Shown here in pieces: positions 40,001-55,000 of a DNA stretch of 64,000 nucleotides. The stretch covers positions 434,001 to 498,000 of the forward strand of contig CM036623.1 in assembly GCA_020746105.1 (NCBI GenBank), in the 5' to 3' direction. The notes beneath the pieces were generated by a model that saw only the letters and a list, made by a program, of their open reading frames with translations, did not search any database and had not been told where the DNA came from. This DNA is from Trogon surrucura (lineage: Eukaryota > Chordata > Aves > Trogoniformes > Trogonidae). Both the position numbers and the translations under genes were made by a program. The first letter of the stretch is position 1. Each line of letters opens with the position of its first letter.

Positions 40001-43000
40001 TGTACTTCTGTAACGAGGCAAACAACCCCCGACCCTTCCTGTGTAGGCCTTAACAGCCCACAGAAAGCTCGAGTCACACTTACATGGTATGTCCTTGTGC
40101 AAGTCTCAGCATACTTCTATGTTAATTCGAGTAGTTTCAAATGTACCAATTTACTATGAAGAAAAATAGATGTTATGCACCAATAATTTTGCTCTATGCT
40201 TTAAATGTGCTTTACTGCTTGTTTGCATCTTTTAATATTTATACACATGGCTGCTTGGTTTTCACTAACATTTTGCATGTTTTTTTCTATTGGGTTTTCC
40301 AACCAGTTCCTATCTCTCCTGCAGAAGTATGATCCAGAGCTCTTTCGAATGGCTTTGCCATGTTTAAGTGCTATAGCTGGTGCCTTGCCCCCTGATTATT
40401 TAGATACACGAATTAGGTCAACTTTGGAAAAGCAGACTTCACTGGATCCGGAAGGAAATTTTGATCCCAAACCTGTCAGCACAGCAAAGTGAGTCATACA
40501 TATAATAGTGATTTCCTTTCCTTAAATATTTTCATGCTATTTCTTATTAACATTTTTTTTCTCCTCTGTAGGGAGAGTTGGCTGGTGACTGATGTTTCTT
40601 TTTAACCTTTCAGTAGTGTGGGGTTTTTTTGCTTCCTCCTGCCAAATAATTCACTGCAACATATCCTGTTTACCAGACATAATACATGTTCTTCTCAGAA
40701 CGGTACAGATGTTAAATATTTCTACATTATATCTGGAGAGTACATAATAAATTCGGTACTTACTATGTTCCCTGTTACATAACAGTTCAAATGTTTGGGA
40801 TATAAACACCTGTAATATGTTTGATACTGTCATTATTTAGAGTGTGTTTATGACAAATGGTACCAAATCATCAAAATCTGGTAGGTTATTCAGTTGGCCT
40901 GTTGTCCAGGTTTTATGAAATCTTCACATAGTTTTGTGAATTGATCTGTAGCTACCTGATACAGCAAAATAAGCAGATCATGTGTGAAGATTCAATACAC
41001 TTGACTTTCCGAGTAATCTTGTGCTTTTAAAACATGAATTTGGAATAGTTTTATGTTCAAGAACTGAGGATAACTAGTAAAGTTATACCCCTCCATCATT
41101 AGGCAATGTGAACCATCCATACTATATTTTCCCTTATTAAGAATTACCAAGAGTTCCTTTAGGCTGTGGTGAAGGAGGATTTTGTGTGTGTGTGTGGTTT
41201 CAGCTGCTAAGAGGTGCAGCTGTTATGGGTTTGAAGACTCCCTGTAAACGTCATTATAGCTCGGCTTTGCTTTTTGGCATTTCTTCTAAAGTAAATGCAA
41301 TTGCAAAGCCAGATGACTTGCCTTGATCTCGAAATGAAGCATTTTGATTGGTGCTGTATTGTACTGACGTATTTTTCATAAATCGAACTGCAGTAACTTA
41401 CGATTAAGTGACCATCTTCCCCTTTGTTTACAGCCTTGTACTTCCTGAAAAGTTGGAATATGTTGTTAGCAAGTATGCTGAACATTCCCATGATAAATGG
41501 GCCTTTGATAAGGTAGGAATAATTTTAAGATTGATAACTGTCAGAAAGGGACTAGTAAATAATATCTCGGGTGAATATTGAATGAAAAACTGGACAATTT
41601 AACTGATAGGCCCTTAGTCACAGTGCATTAATGTCTGCCTCTTTCTTTAGGGATATGTGGGAGAAACCTTTTGCTCCAAAAGAGCAGAAATGCGGCCAGA
41701 GTTCATTAAGGCAGAGTTTTGAGGGGCATGAGAAAGAGGCACTTGGTTGGGACTTTGGTTTTGTTCTTTTAGAGTAAGAATATATAGATCTTAGCTTCAT
41801 TTTGCTGCATTATATCTGTGATCCTAGAAAGTACCTGGGAAATCTAGTGTAGGGTTTGGGGTTTTTTTTTATATTTCAGAAAATGGAGTTATAGATTTTC
41901 ATAGAATCATAGAATGGCCCAGGCTGGAAGGGACCTTAGAGATCATTTAATCCAACCTCCCTGTCATGGGCAGGGACGCCTCTCAACTAGACCAGGCAAC
42001 ACATGAGGACCTTCCTTTTAGCTTTAAGAAGGCTGCTATTTATTGATTTCTCCTGTAATTTTCCATGTCCTGTCACTCTGTTGTGTTTCTGTTTCACTAT
42101 TTGAAAATAACTGTAAGAAGAGAATGTACTGATTTTTTAAATATCTTTTTAATGAAACAGTGAAACGTTTAATAAAGGCCTTTTTAGTGTTACATTTTGC
42201 AAATAGATTTTAATGTTAATAAAGATAACTTTTCTATAGTTCAATTTGAGCAAATGAAGTTTGATGGAGTTGTTACACTTTTTGGTAACTGTTGGAAGTG
42301 TTTGGATATGAGCACCTCATTCAATCTAAGTATGAATTTTAAACCTCTTTCATTGAAGGAAAAAGAGTTGATGTGGCGTTAAGTAATAACAAGTAAAAAC
42401 AAGAACAAATAAATAGCAATTTTGTCGAGCAGTTGCATAAAAATAATTAGGGGTTCTGTGTATGCAGATTTACATATCCATATATATGGACGTGTAAATA
42501 TACACACAATCTCAAAGGTAAAGGATTCATTAAAGTTATATTCTTTAGTGCTTGATCTGTTCATGTTACATTTTCTTCTCTGTATTATTTCTTTACCCTC
42601 CAAGAGAACAGAGACACTTCCTTGCCTTAGCCATTACCAACTTAACGTGTGAGTTGGTTTGAAAGGGGCCAATATATATAAGGCTTAGAACTGGTTTCGT
42701 GGGACCTGCTACTTATAGATGGCGTCTAATCTATCTGGGCCCTGAATTGTTCCAGTGTATCCACAGATGTATGCGTGTTCTTTTAACAGAAATTTCTGTG
42801 GCACTAAGTAGCTGTTGGAGTACGTTAGCAGTTTAATAGGACAAACTAAACTGGGCAATTTGCCATTGCTCATCTATATTGTTCTGATTTTGGTGTATTT
42901 TTTTTCAGACTAATAGTGGATGGAAGTACGGAGTTTCACTGGATGAAAACATGAAGACTCACCCATTAATAAGACCTTTCAAAACTTTAACTGAAAAGGT

Positions 43001-46000
43001 AATAGGGGAAGTTTCAACTGCATTAATACAAAGTAGATTGATACGTTTACTTTATAAAATCAATTTCAAATACATGCTATAAAAGGAAGAGACGCAAACT
43101 AGAATTCTTACAGTTAAGAATAGCAACATCTATATGCTACAGTGGTTTTTCAGTTAGAGAGTCTTGTATAATTTGCTTCCATTAGGCAGTCTTCATAGGC
43201 CTGGGCCAATTTGTATTTGAAGTATCGGCAGCACAGGGTTTTGGGCCTTCATGGATGAGGAATGACAGGCAGCAGCAACGAGGTTTTAGATGAAAGTGAA
43301 ATTTAACATATCTGAAGGCAATTTTGTCTTCAAGAAAGATGGTAGAAAAATGTAAACATGTAGGAGATGCTTCAGTTGAAAATGGGGATAAATATTCAAA
43401 CTATTTTGAATGCATTTTTTTTATTTGAGCTTTTTGACTAGGCATGAATGTCTTCTAGTTGTCAGAACAGTGAACCGAGTTTGAATTCTGTTTCAGATTT
43501 TTGCAATGATTGCAATTTGCAATGACTCAAGTCAATTACATTTGTCCCTCTTTACCACAATTTTCCTGTTCAGTAAATGGAGATGACAAAAATCAAGAGG
43601 GAATCAATAGGTTTAATTTCCTGGGGTTTGTAAACTGCTTTGAAATCTTTGGAAAGGAGCTGAAGAAGTTTTGCCTGAGTTGATATTTTAAAGCAGTTCA
43701 AAGAGAATTTTCTAAATTCTCTGGGATTAGAACTTTTGAACCTATAAATCAGGTTTTCCCATAAAAACTGTTGTGTCAAGTAACTGTCATAAAAATTCTT
43801 ATTTATGTTAAGAACTGAAATACCTTTTTTAGGTTGATTTAGGAAGTCTTAATATGACATACTCAGGATTTTCTTTGCCCCACCTTTTCCAATTTTCTGT
43901 CATACCTTTGCATTTCAAAAGAGTATTGGAATACAAGCTGTCCCCTGACTTTTTATTGATTCTTATATTTGTAAGAAGAGATGTATAGATCAGTAGTGAT
44001 CTGTATCTGTGAATGGATACAAATGCAGGTAGATTAAAAAAAGACCTTGTGTGTTGATGTGTGCAAATGTACATACTTGCCTAACTAAATCTATAGCACT
44101 CCTAGTGCCATCAGATTTTTTTATTATTTGGTCTGGAGGAATCAGTGAATGAGTTTCCAGATACAAACTGTGTTACTAGTTTCTCACTTGAGTGCCATCA
44201 GTTTGTAACACATATATAGCAGCAATAAATGCTGCTAAGAATAAACCCCAAAAAATTCATAAGCTTCTTTCTCGCGTATTGTGTCTTTGGATATAATAGA
44301 CAAATTCTGTTTGCTTTTGTGGCATGTGACAATTTACAAAGAGGGACAGAATATTTTTATTGAGTTTTTGCTACTTGAGAAATTTACATTATTTTCTTCA
44401 AAGGAAAAGGAAATTTATCGTTGGCCTGCCAGAGAATCCCTGAAAACCATGTTGGCCATGGGATGGAACCTAGAAAGGACCAAGGAAGGAGGAGAAGCAG
44501 TAATATATCAGCGTGAAAATGAAAAGCTTCGCAGCATATCTCAGTCTAGCCAAGTAAGGTGGAATTGCTTAAATTTAGAAAACAAAAGGCTTGCTTGTTA
44601 ATTTACTAAGAAATTATACAAAATTGTTAATTTTATATTCTTTTTAATGAAAATTAACTTCTAATGGTAGTTCTGAAATTGGAAGTCCTGTCACTGTAGT
44701 AAAAGCCATGCAGTAACATAAAAGCAAGGATTGCAAAAAGACAACTTTTAAGATGATAAGGCTTTCAGAGACCGTATCTATTCATTTTCTGAGAAGAGCT
44801 GAAGAGAGTTTTCATATAGTCGTTGAAAGAACACGTGGCATAGTATTTGAAGCCTTTTATTCTATAATAAGTAGATCTAGTAATTTTCTCTTTTGATCAA
44901 ACAGAAAGGCCTCAAATGGGCTTTTGTCAAGATGATAACTACGGCTGACAAATAAGATTGTGCACTTAATACTTTTTGTTGAATCTACAGGCAAAATTTG
45001 AGGCATATTAAAATTTGAGCATATTTAGGCATATCCTAATGAGTTTGTTGCACTGGAGCTTTCACACTTTAAACATTTCACGGGACTGCGTAAATATATC
45101 ACGCTCCTCCTTTTCTTAGTGTGTAAATTCCATAAGGCAATAACCTATTTTAACTTCTTGTTGTGATGTCTTGTCTTCAGTATGTGGTTCATTCAGGCTG
45201 TTGACACACTGTTCTCTCATGTTTTGAAGGCACATTTTGTATGCCTTGTGATCGGTCTCCTCTCTTAGGCTGAAAAGCATAGTTCTTAGCAGCTTGCCAT
45301 CTGCTGTGAACAGAGATCTACGTTAACTGCAGCAACTTTCTTATTTCCACATCAGCAGAGGTTTTCTGTTACTCATCCTGTGTGTCTTCAGCACACTGCA
45401 GAACAAAAGGTGAACACAGTTTCTGCAAGAAAGTTTAAAAATGTGAACGGTGTTACTCTTAACAGATCAACAACAGAGATGTTGTAGTAGAGTATTTGAT
45501 TCTTTTATCCGAAAGTAATTCTCTGGTTTTTCCTACAGGGAAATGGATATAGCCCGACACCACTCGATCTCTCTAATGTGGTGCTTTCCAGGGAGCTTCA
45601 GGTTTGTGTTTGTGTTCTGCATTACGTTGTGCTGAAAAGAATTAATAGATGTGGTTTTTTAATGAGTTTAGTTTTGTCAGGTTTTATGCTGTTGCAGAAG
45701 GGTGCATGCCATACTATTTACATATTTAAAGAAGACGTTTCTGCTGTTTACCAGGAAGTGCTATTAGCTCTTTCTGAATACCTAGAAGTTACAAAGTGAG
45801 GGAAGAGACTGTAAACAGCTTGTGATATGTGTGTGTCCTGTACTGACCTCAAAGAACAATCAAATGTAGAAATGATCCTTTTCTGTGATGTTTCTTTACT
45901 GCAAGAGTGTAGACTTTACTTGACTGTAAAAATATGTGGAATTACATATTTTTGATTGTCACGTTTTAATTTTTCATCTTGTTTTTTTTTCTGGTGGTAA

Positions 46001-49000
46001 TGTAGGGAATGGTTGAGGTAATGGCAGAAAACTACCATAATATATGGGCCAGAAAGAAGAAAATGGAGTTGGAAAGCAAAGGTAAGCCAGAATCATGTGA
46101 ACCACACAAAAGAGACTTGGAAAATGAGGAAGAAGAAACATTTTGGAAGAAGACAGTGTAATTCCTTTTCATACTGAAGAAAAGTAAATCTTAAGAGTAG
46201 AAAAACTTACAGTTCTTTCAACTTACTAAAGGTGGAGGTAGCCATCCTTTATTGGTACCTTACGACACATTGACAGCCAAGGAGAAATCCCGGGACCGTG
46301 AAAAGGCACAAGAGCTGTTTAAATTCCTTCAAGTCAATGGTATAATCATATCTCGGTAAGTCGCACAGTTTTTTGAGATACTTGCTTACATTCAAGTGCA
46401 GAAACCATGATGATTGTCCTTGCCTCTCTGCAGTCTCTTCGTTAGTAACATAATTACCGTTTGGCATATCTTCTCTGAATCAGAGCTGTTATTTTTACAT
46501 TCAGGCAGACTCTTCTGAAATAGTGTAGACAGGTAACATTTTTAATAAATATGTGATTACAGTAAATACAAGATGCAACAGTAGTGTAATTAAACAGACA
46601 ACTCAAAACTTTTGAATTGGCAGCCAGCGGTGTCAGTGGGGATCATGGGGAAAATGAATCTGATGTCTGATACTGAAAGACATCTGTGTAAAAGTGCTTT
46701 TTAATCCACTTTTTAAGAAAAATGTTGGTTTGAGTTCTCTGAGGCAGTAAGACAAAGTGTCTAATTTGTGAGCATTTCATCCTTAGCTTCTGCTCAAGCA
46801 GAAGCATGGACTTTGTGAATTGTACTCCAACTTTATTGCTGTCTGGAAGTACTCCTGCCCATGGAGACTTAACACTGCGAATGAAATTAAAATAACTTGT
46901 TATACAATATTCTTGGCTTTATATGATGGAATTGTGAGTTACTGTACTAGAGCTGTCATGTTTTATTGTATGTGAAACACCTGAGCATATAGAAAACTGC
47001 AGTTTTGTGGTCACTAAGCATTTTTATAAACTAAACTGTATTCATGATGAATTTTTTTGTGTACATGCATAGTCAGACCTTACTAGTTTTCATTTATTTC
47101 TGTTTTTCAAGTCTGTGTCTTTAGTGAAAAAATACACTCAGAAATTTATATAAATTGGTTATTAGGATCTGCAAAAGGTAACTTTGGATTTAGCAGTAAA
47201 TAGCATTTCTTAAGATCATAGAATCATAGAATCATAGAATGTTAGGGATACAAGACAGCTCTAAACACGCATTTCTGCATTACTACAGAGAAAAATTCCA
47301 CCTTGCCCCGCTATGTGGGCTCTCAGCCTGAAACCAAAATGTAGGTATGCCACCTACGTACCTGATACCCTCCGTAATTCCTCAGAGCCATCGAAGAAGA
47401 GAAGCAGGTTTACTTTCTGCAAATAAATGGTCCTTTGAAACACCAATGGAATTGCTCAAATAGCAGTTCTAATCTCTCTTTGAAGCTGCATCTGTTTGAG
47501 TCAACTTGAAAAAACCTGTTCAAACTCTTTATGGGGTGTGGCCAAAGAGTTTGCAGTAATTGTCTGCATCAGAGAGAATCAAGATCATCCTCCTCTCGGT
47601 GTTTTCTTGAGATGAATGTGTGCATATTTGAAGTATATATAAAATCTTTTGAAGTACCGACTGCAATTATCACATTTCCAGAATGTCATTCTTAGAATCG
47701 TTGGACTAATCATTAAAACACGGAAATTGTTTATAATTGGAAATGTATAGGTGGCACAGTGTGTGTACTTCACATATACCATCTGCTTCTGTTTTGATTT
47801 TTGCTCCTTCTTCTTTTTTGAGAAGCACTTTTGGGTATTTATGATGCACAGATAAACCTCTCAAGTCTTACTCAAGTGTATGTTAGAAACAACACGATAC
47901 TTTGTTAAGCATCTTCAAGTCCTTGTGATGTTAACTCTGTTACTTAACAGAACTACCGATGTCTTTCAATATTTAGGAAAGTGCATGTACTCTCTTAGCA
48001 ACCATGAGTTAATATAAACACCAAAAGAGAATATTTACAGTGATCTCACCAAAAATACAAATAAATACTTAGTTGCATTATCCTCTGTGAGAGTGAGGCA
48101 GCAGGGGATGCCGGTCAGCCGGGCATACCTGTCAATACATACCAAAGGTTTGATTAGTCATGATCTATCAGTGAATTGGAAGTCATATAAGTATATAAAC
48201 TAGTACTCTTCAAATAGATTTTTTTTTTTTTTTTTTTTTTAAATAAAGCTGGAAGATGGAGAGTTAGAGTCCTCTTACGTTTATTTGTAAAAAGGGATTG
48301 GAATGTGTTCCTTGGTTCCCTGGCTCTGTTTCCCCAGCCTATAACCATTCCTCTTCTCTTACCCATGTTCTGATTAGGTCAAGAACATACACATTATTAT
48401 TGCGTGTGTTTGTTGCTAAAATTTCTGCTGCATCTGTCTTCTCCCGTAGAATTTATTTTCCCCAGGGATTCACATCATAGTTGGTTTTCAACTGTTAGTC
48501 TAATTTCCATTTATTCTCCCCAATTTACTGCCACACCAATGCTAAGAAATCTCAGGACAGATGATCATTTCCTCCATACCCCAATAGTGAGTCCAGCAAA
48601 TTTCCTGCTTTCTTGTTTCTTTCTTGCTTTCGCCTCAGTGCCACAAACTGCCAGTTCCTCACTTCTCCCCTACGTCTGACACTCCAGTCAATCTCTCTGT
48701 CGTCTTTGTAACTCTTTTAGCCAGGTCATTTTCTCTAACTGATAAAGGCAGAGTCCTCCTGTCTACTGCTGTTTGGAGAACCTGTGCAGAAGCAAGTGAG
48801 GTAGACTTTACGGATGAACAGAGATTTCCTTGAACGTTACTCAGTTTACTGTCTCACTTGGCAAACCAGTGAGATGTCCTGGGTGTAGGCCACAATCTAT
48901 CAACTCTTAATTATAGTTTAGTTCTCTTAATGTTGAAATCAAGAGGCTATATAGAAATTATAAACTAAACAAATATTCAAGAAAACCTCAAGGAAATGAA

Positions 49001-52000
49001 GAAGAGAGTATCAATGACTTGTAAAAACAAGCGTGTTTGAAAACAGAACAAATAAAAAATCTATAGTTATGTGACTTCAAAAGGAAAGACAAAAAAAAAA
49101 ATCCTTGTTCATGTTCTGGCTGATGACACAGAATGCTTTCTTAGCAGTTTTGTGGAATGAACCCTTAGCAATAAATTTGTGAGTTTGGCTGTCATTCAGA
49201 GGAGCTTTGAAGGGCTGAAGAAATGGACTGACAGAATTCTTTTGAGTTTGAGCATAAGTAAATGAAAAATCCTATACCTGGGATGGAATAATCCCAGGAA
49301 CACTGAAATTGAGCCTGAGAGACAAGCACTTTGAATTATACAAGTTGAACATGAGTCAGGAGTGTCTCCTTGTGATGATGAAGGCTGGCTGCACGCTAGG
49401 CTGTGTCAGTAAGTGGGGTCTACAGGTTGATGGAGTTAATTTTTTGCCCTTCCATTTTGTGATCATGAAACCATATCAGGAGTATGTTGTCCAGTGCTAA
49501 GGGAGACATTGACAAAAGAGTTAATCAAGTGAAGGCCAGCAAGATGCCTCAGGGATGGGCATGCCTGTCATGCCCTGAGAGGCTCTGAGGGGAGACTAGA
49601 TTCTTTCAGTGTTAAAACAAAGGCTGCAATGGAATTTTACCACTGTCTTCAACTGGTTCATGCAAGGTTATAGAAATGATGAGGTCAAGCATTATCTTCT
49701 CAAAAATAACAAGTTGTTAGAAGGGAAGTTCCAGTTAGATATCTGAAAATATTTCACCCTTATTTTTTCACAGTGAGGATGGTCAGACGTTGTAGTAGGC
49801 TCTCCAGAGTCTGTAATGAGATATCGATCCCTGAAGATGGTCAGTGCATTATTGGACAAGGTTCTGAGCAACGTGATCTAACTTTGGATTGGGCTTTGCT
49901 TTGAGACTTGGATCACATGACTTTCAGAGATTCCTTCTAACCTAAATTTTTCTGTTACCCTAAAGAATTTCACAATTCAGCAAGTTAGGTTTCATTTGTA
50001 GCTAAAGTAAAATCTAATATTTTATATCTGTGCACAGCCAACCACCTCTGTTTTTATTCATCTTTAATATCTTGCATGCACCAGTCATGACTTAGGTCGT
50101 GAATGTATCTTAAAAAATAAATAATACATGCCTCTTTAGAAAGTATCACATACTGTGGAAATTTTTCAAATATTTTGAATAGTATAGTAGTTTGTTACTT
50201 GCATTTAGGTTTTCATTTAGTAGCTTAAGTCATTTGTACTTCAATCTCTCATAAAGTCCAAGGACAAAAATGAAGTTTAATAATGGATGAGCTTAAATGT
50301 AGTATTTAAACTAATTTTGTAAAGCTGTAATTGCAGACTTCCTAAACATTTGATACTTTTATCTGCCAGCAGTAGAAACTGAGTGGCCAGTACATTGCTT
50401 CGTTAATTCAAACGTACCATGGCTTCATTTGTGCAGTAAGATAGCTCCCTGAAGTTCTTACTCTGGAATACATATATTTTGGATATTTTAGTCCAAAGCT
50501 ATCATACCTCTTAGAGAAACATGAACTGATTTTACGATTTCTTGCTGCATAGCTGATAACTAAGAGTTGCTATGGGAGGTTGTTCTCTCATTCTTATGAA
50601 AATTTACCATAATCAAAACATAATAGGGAGTGGAATGCTTCACAGTAGTGTCAGCATTTCTAGTACTGTCAGCATCAATGCTATTTATCTTAATGCTTTC
50701 TGAAACAGGGGTCTGAATGACCTGGAGTTGGATGCTTCATCCATGGAAAAGAGATTTGCCTTTAAGTTTCTCAAGAAAATTTTAAAATACGTTGATTCTG
50801 CTCAAGAGTTCATTGCACATTTGGGTAAGCTGTAAATTTTATTTTGAAAATTATTTAAATTGTTAATAATTAAATATTTGGATTGATATGTTTAAATTTG
50901 TAGCGACCACTATTGTTATTGCATTTAAGAAACTTAAATTCTGTCTTGTAATTTGCAGATTGTATTCTTGGACATCAGTAACTAGCTGAACTGTTTCTAC
51001 TGTTTTTTTGTATTTCAGCAAAACTAAGTTTGCATGGCTACATCAAAGGGCTGTGGTGTTGTGTTAGACAACTTCTTATTCATGTCTGCCTTGTTTGTAT
51101 CCTTGCAGAGGCCATTGTCACTAGTGGAAAGACTGAAAAATCTCCACATGATCAAGAAATAAAATTCTTTGCCAAAGTGAGTGATCTATTATTTCAAGTA
51201 ATGTACATACACGTGTACATTGTACAGAACGTGGAAATTGGTAACCTTAGACTGCTTTTCAGGTAATAGAAATGTATCTTTCCCATTTTTTTTCATGGTA
51301 AGTAATCAATTAATTGTTGTAAATGGATATTTCAGGATATCTTCAAAAGTCTTTCAGTATATTTGCTGGATTCACATATATCAATATATTTCAAGATATC
51401 GGCTTCTACTTAAGAAAGAACATACAAGTTAAAAGGCAACTTATTTATTACATGAAATTATAAACTCCTACTGAACATACAAATTACTTCTGAAAATTTT
51501 TGCTATGCTATATCACTGAAGTGCATAGGATCATTTAATTAACAGGGAGAAGTATTCTCACACATAGTGATATCATACACATCTGTGTATCTAAATAGAA
51601 AAATATTGTCAGTAATCAGATCTTAAGTAAGAAACATTTAGAATCTTAAAAAAACCCACAACTCTCTCCCTTTATATATGTAGTGGACTGTAAGTAGTGG
51701 AGAGGAATAGTTCAGTGATATTTATCACTGTTGCATGTGAAAAGAGTAAGCCTGCAATATTAGATCCAAAATAGATACATCTGTGTAACTGTTCATTACT
51801 GACATGACTTCTAAGTAAAATTGTAAGACTTAACGTTTTAATTTATATGACTTTGTGTCTGAAATGAGAAAATAACAACTGTTACAGAACTTCTTATAAA
51901 ATTCTTTGAATGAACGGTGACCTATCAGAGCATTGTTGCTACATTTACCATTTTGCTCTGTGAAAAATACATTTTGTATCTGTATTTCTTAGGTTCTTCT

Positions 52001-55000
52001 ACCACTAGTTGACCAGTACTTTACAAATCACTGCCTCTACTTCCTGTCTTCTCCAACAAAAGCACTCAGTAGCAGTGGATATGCATCAAATAAGGAAAAG
52101 GAAATGGTAGCAAGGTAAGTAGAAAATTAAGATATACACGGGAGGGTTCTACATAGATAAAATACAGGTCTTGGATTAAAGAGAAAGATAGTGCAGAAGT
52201 GCAGTTTCGTCAGATACAAAGCGAATAATTCATTCCATATTAGAATGGGAGACAGTGAATAGAATTCCTCACCTTAGTATTCACTAACATATAATTAAGT
52301 ACATATACTACTTACATACATTACAATGTGTAATTGGGGATGATAACACCAAAACCAATAAATGGTTCTGTGAGCAAGAGAACTAGTAAAACTTAGTTTC
52401 TGATGGGTTTGTGTTTCATTGTTGATGGCAGTTTCTAATTGAAGCTTATCCCACTGTTGGGTCTCACATTTAACTTTTCGGATATCAAAAAATGTAAAAA
52501 TACCATGATACTGTTTTCTAGAGTTAGCTATGGATTCTTCTTTGTCTACAAATTTACTTTGCTTCAGACAAAAAATTGCTGGAATTTAATAATTTTTAGA
52601 TGTCATGTACCGTCTCAGATTTAGTTGGAATCAACTATTTGACTCCAAAGTTATTCCAGAAAACCCAATTAAAAAGAGACAGTTGCCTTTTAATTTATAA
52701 TATGTTGTCTTTAAAAAATATTATTTTCATTTTTCTGTAATTATAATTTTAAAATTAATATTTTAAAAATATGACTGTCATCTGATATTTTTGCTCCCAG
52801 TTTTTCCTCCCCCTTAAAGGTGTGCTGCCAGTTAAATTTCTGAGGGAAATTTTGCATCATAATGTTTCAAACTGTATTTTACTCTGGTGTTTTCTTACTT
52901 TAGCTGTTAGTTTTTCAAATTTCTTTTGCTTTCCTTCACTATGTTCACAAGAGTTGACGACTTATTCCAACAGAAGAGTAGATATAAAGTTGGAAAGTAA
53001 GGTTACTTACTCATTATTGCGTAAGATCAGACCTAGCACTGAACTTCCTAGATTCTGGTTTTCAGTTTACTTTGCAACGTATTTTTGCATTTCTCTAAAT
53101 TATTATTACCCTTTTGTTTCCATCTTTTAGGTGGGTGGCAGTCCTTATATAGCATTTGCCCGTAAGAGTGAATGTTAAATCCCCAGATTGTGCTTTACTG
53201 AGCTTTTGGTTTTATTGCATAGAAAAGTGCAAGATAGTCCTCCTGTAGCCGAGGAAGTGAGCTTTTAAATCACATGAAGATTTGTAACATTTATTTTCTG
53301 CAGAATGCAAAGTAAAACACGAAAAAGTTACTCAGTTTTTCGTGTTCCCACAAAAAAAAAAAAAGTACTATTCAGAAAATACTATGCAATTTTGGAAACC
53401 ACTGTAATCAAAAGAAATTTTCACATTTCAGGTCATCTTTGAAGTAGTGAAAATGAGAAAGTTCAGAAGCTTTGAAAAGTTATTCTGCTTAGTGCAGTTA
53501 TATGACTGTTATCATCGTGTATGATTCAAAATGTACTTTCCAGGAACTATTTTGTGTTTTCATATTCCTACTGCTCTTTACCTCATATTCTAAATACATC
53601 TTTAATCTTTCTCTTGTCTTCTCTCGACCTTTCTGTTCTTTTGTACTTTAGCCTGTTCTGCAAACTAGCTGCTCTTGTTAGACATAGGATCTCAATTTTT
53701 GGTAAGTTATTAAGAAAGATCTTGATAAAGTTAAAAATATAAAGAATGTATAGCCATTGCTTCAGTCTTACCTGAAGCTTTTTACAAACTTGTGGGCAAA
53801 ATTCTGTAAAATGATGCATAAACTTTCAGTGCAGTTAGTGAATGCATTGAATGTGGCTCTGAAGCTAACAGTTAATTGAATATGTGAAGTGTTGGAGCAG
53901 GAAAAAATAGCACCTTCTGGGATTTTCAGACTTCTTTAGAAATATCTCATGCCTTGGCAGTTAGTTTTAGGTTTTCAAAAGTCATCTTATACTAATGGCC
54001 TTGATTTCTGCCATCCAACAGATGAATTTTTCAAAAGGCTAGGGGGATGTAGGGAAGAATAACACACCTTTTTCAAAGCTATTGGTAGGAAAATTACAAA
54101 AGTGTAGGCACTACAAGACAAAAAGTTCAGAATGTTGCAGGGTAAAGTGATGAAAATGAGCCATAAGTAGACACTAGTTATTCTTTTTAGTTCTCATATG
54201 GAAATGGACTTAAGAAATTGCAAGTCAGTTCTAGAACCAGACCTACCTCTCCCTCCAGTGACCTAAAGTGGGAAACTTATGTCCTGTTTAACCTGCACAT
54301 CTCCAACAATTACATTTTGGATCATTAGATTTTCCTAGATTTTCTATACTATCATGCTCTCATAGTATCTTTTTCTAACCAGGTAGTGATTCTGCCACAA
54401 TGGTGAACTGCCTACACATACTGGCTCAGTCTCTTGACACACGGTGAGTTTGCAACGTTTATACCAACTATGAACTACGTAGGTGTCACAGACCTTTTCG
54501 TGAGCAGTTGGATTGTCTCTGTAGTTTTGATTCCTTATTTGTGATTAATTATATGAGCGGTATCATTAATTCAGATAGTGACATCTATATTAACAGATTT
54601 CATCTAAAGGTTTCATTTTTATGTTCAATGCCAGTCATAAAAACATTGAAAACTTTTGCTGCCCTTTCCAAGGGTGTTTGAAGACTTTACTGGAAGATGC
54701 AAACAACATAAACTTTGGAAGTGCAAGTGTCATTAACTGTAGATGTTGAGATAGTTTACTGCGTTTTGGAAAATTCAGCATTAGAAGTATGCCAAATGTA
54801 TTAATATATGGGCACAATTACATTTGCTGACTTTTCCAGTTTACCATTTAAATGCTTATGTAGATTAAAACACAGACCAGGATAGTTTTCCAGGGGGAGC
54901 TGTTTGTGGCCTGATCACATTATACAGCAGCCTGACAGCGAACTTGTTGAGAGCAGCAACGTTAGAAAGCTTCGCTAAGAGACTGGAGAAGAACAGACAC

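Larger units (their letters stand above)
46356..50708 (+). other. RYR3: Intron of 4.4 kb with old CR1 sequence
   Basis: Holds a CR1 octamer tail (47214-47241), a T-run (48219-48240), a pyrimidine-rich stretch (about 48290-48790) and a long degraded sense CR1 (49255-49965). No coding exon fits the split Arg phase other than w31. Confidence 0.72.

Noticed and set aside
45602-45799. Read-through of exon w28 into the next intron (continuous frame to 45799)
   Set aside because: w29 at 46006 restores the conserved RYR sequence. The read-through part has no RYR similarity, so it is just an open intron.
51018-51108. Earlier acceptor-like TTTCAG upstream of exon w32
   Set aside because: The junction must complete a Glu codon (G plus AG) and be followed by AIV. 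Only the AG at 51107-51108 does this.
52822-53130. 102-codon open frame on the + strand
   Set aside because: It lies inside an AT-rich intron between phase-matched exons w33 and w34, its composition is low-complexity hydrophobic, and there is no sign of splice sites.
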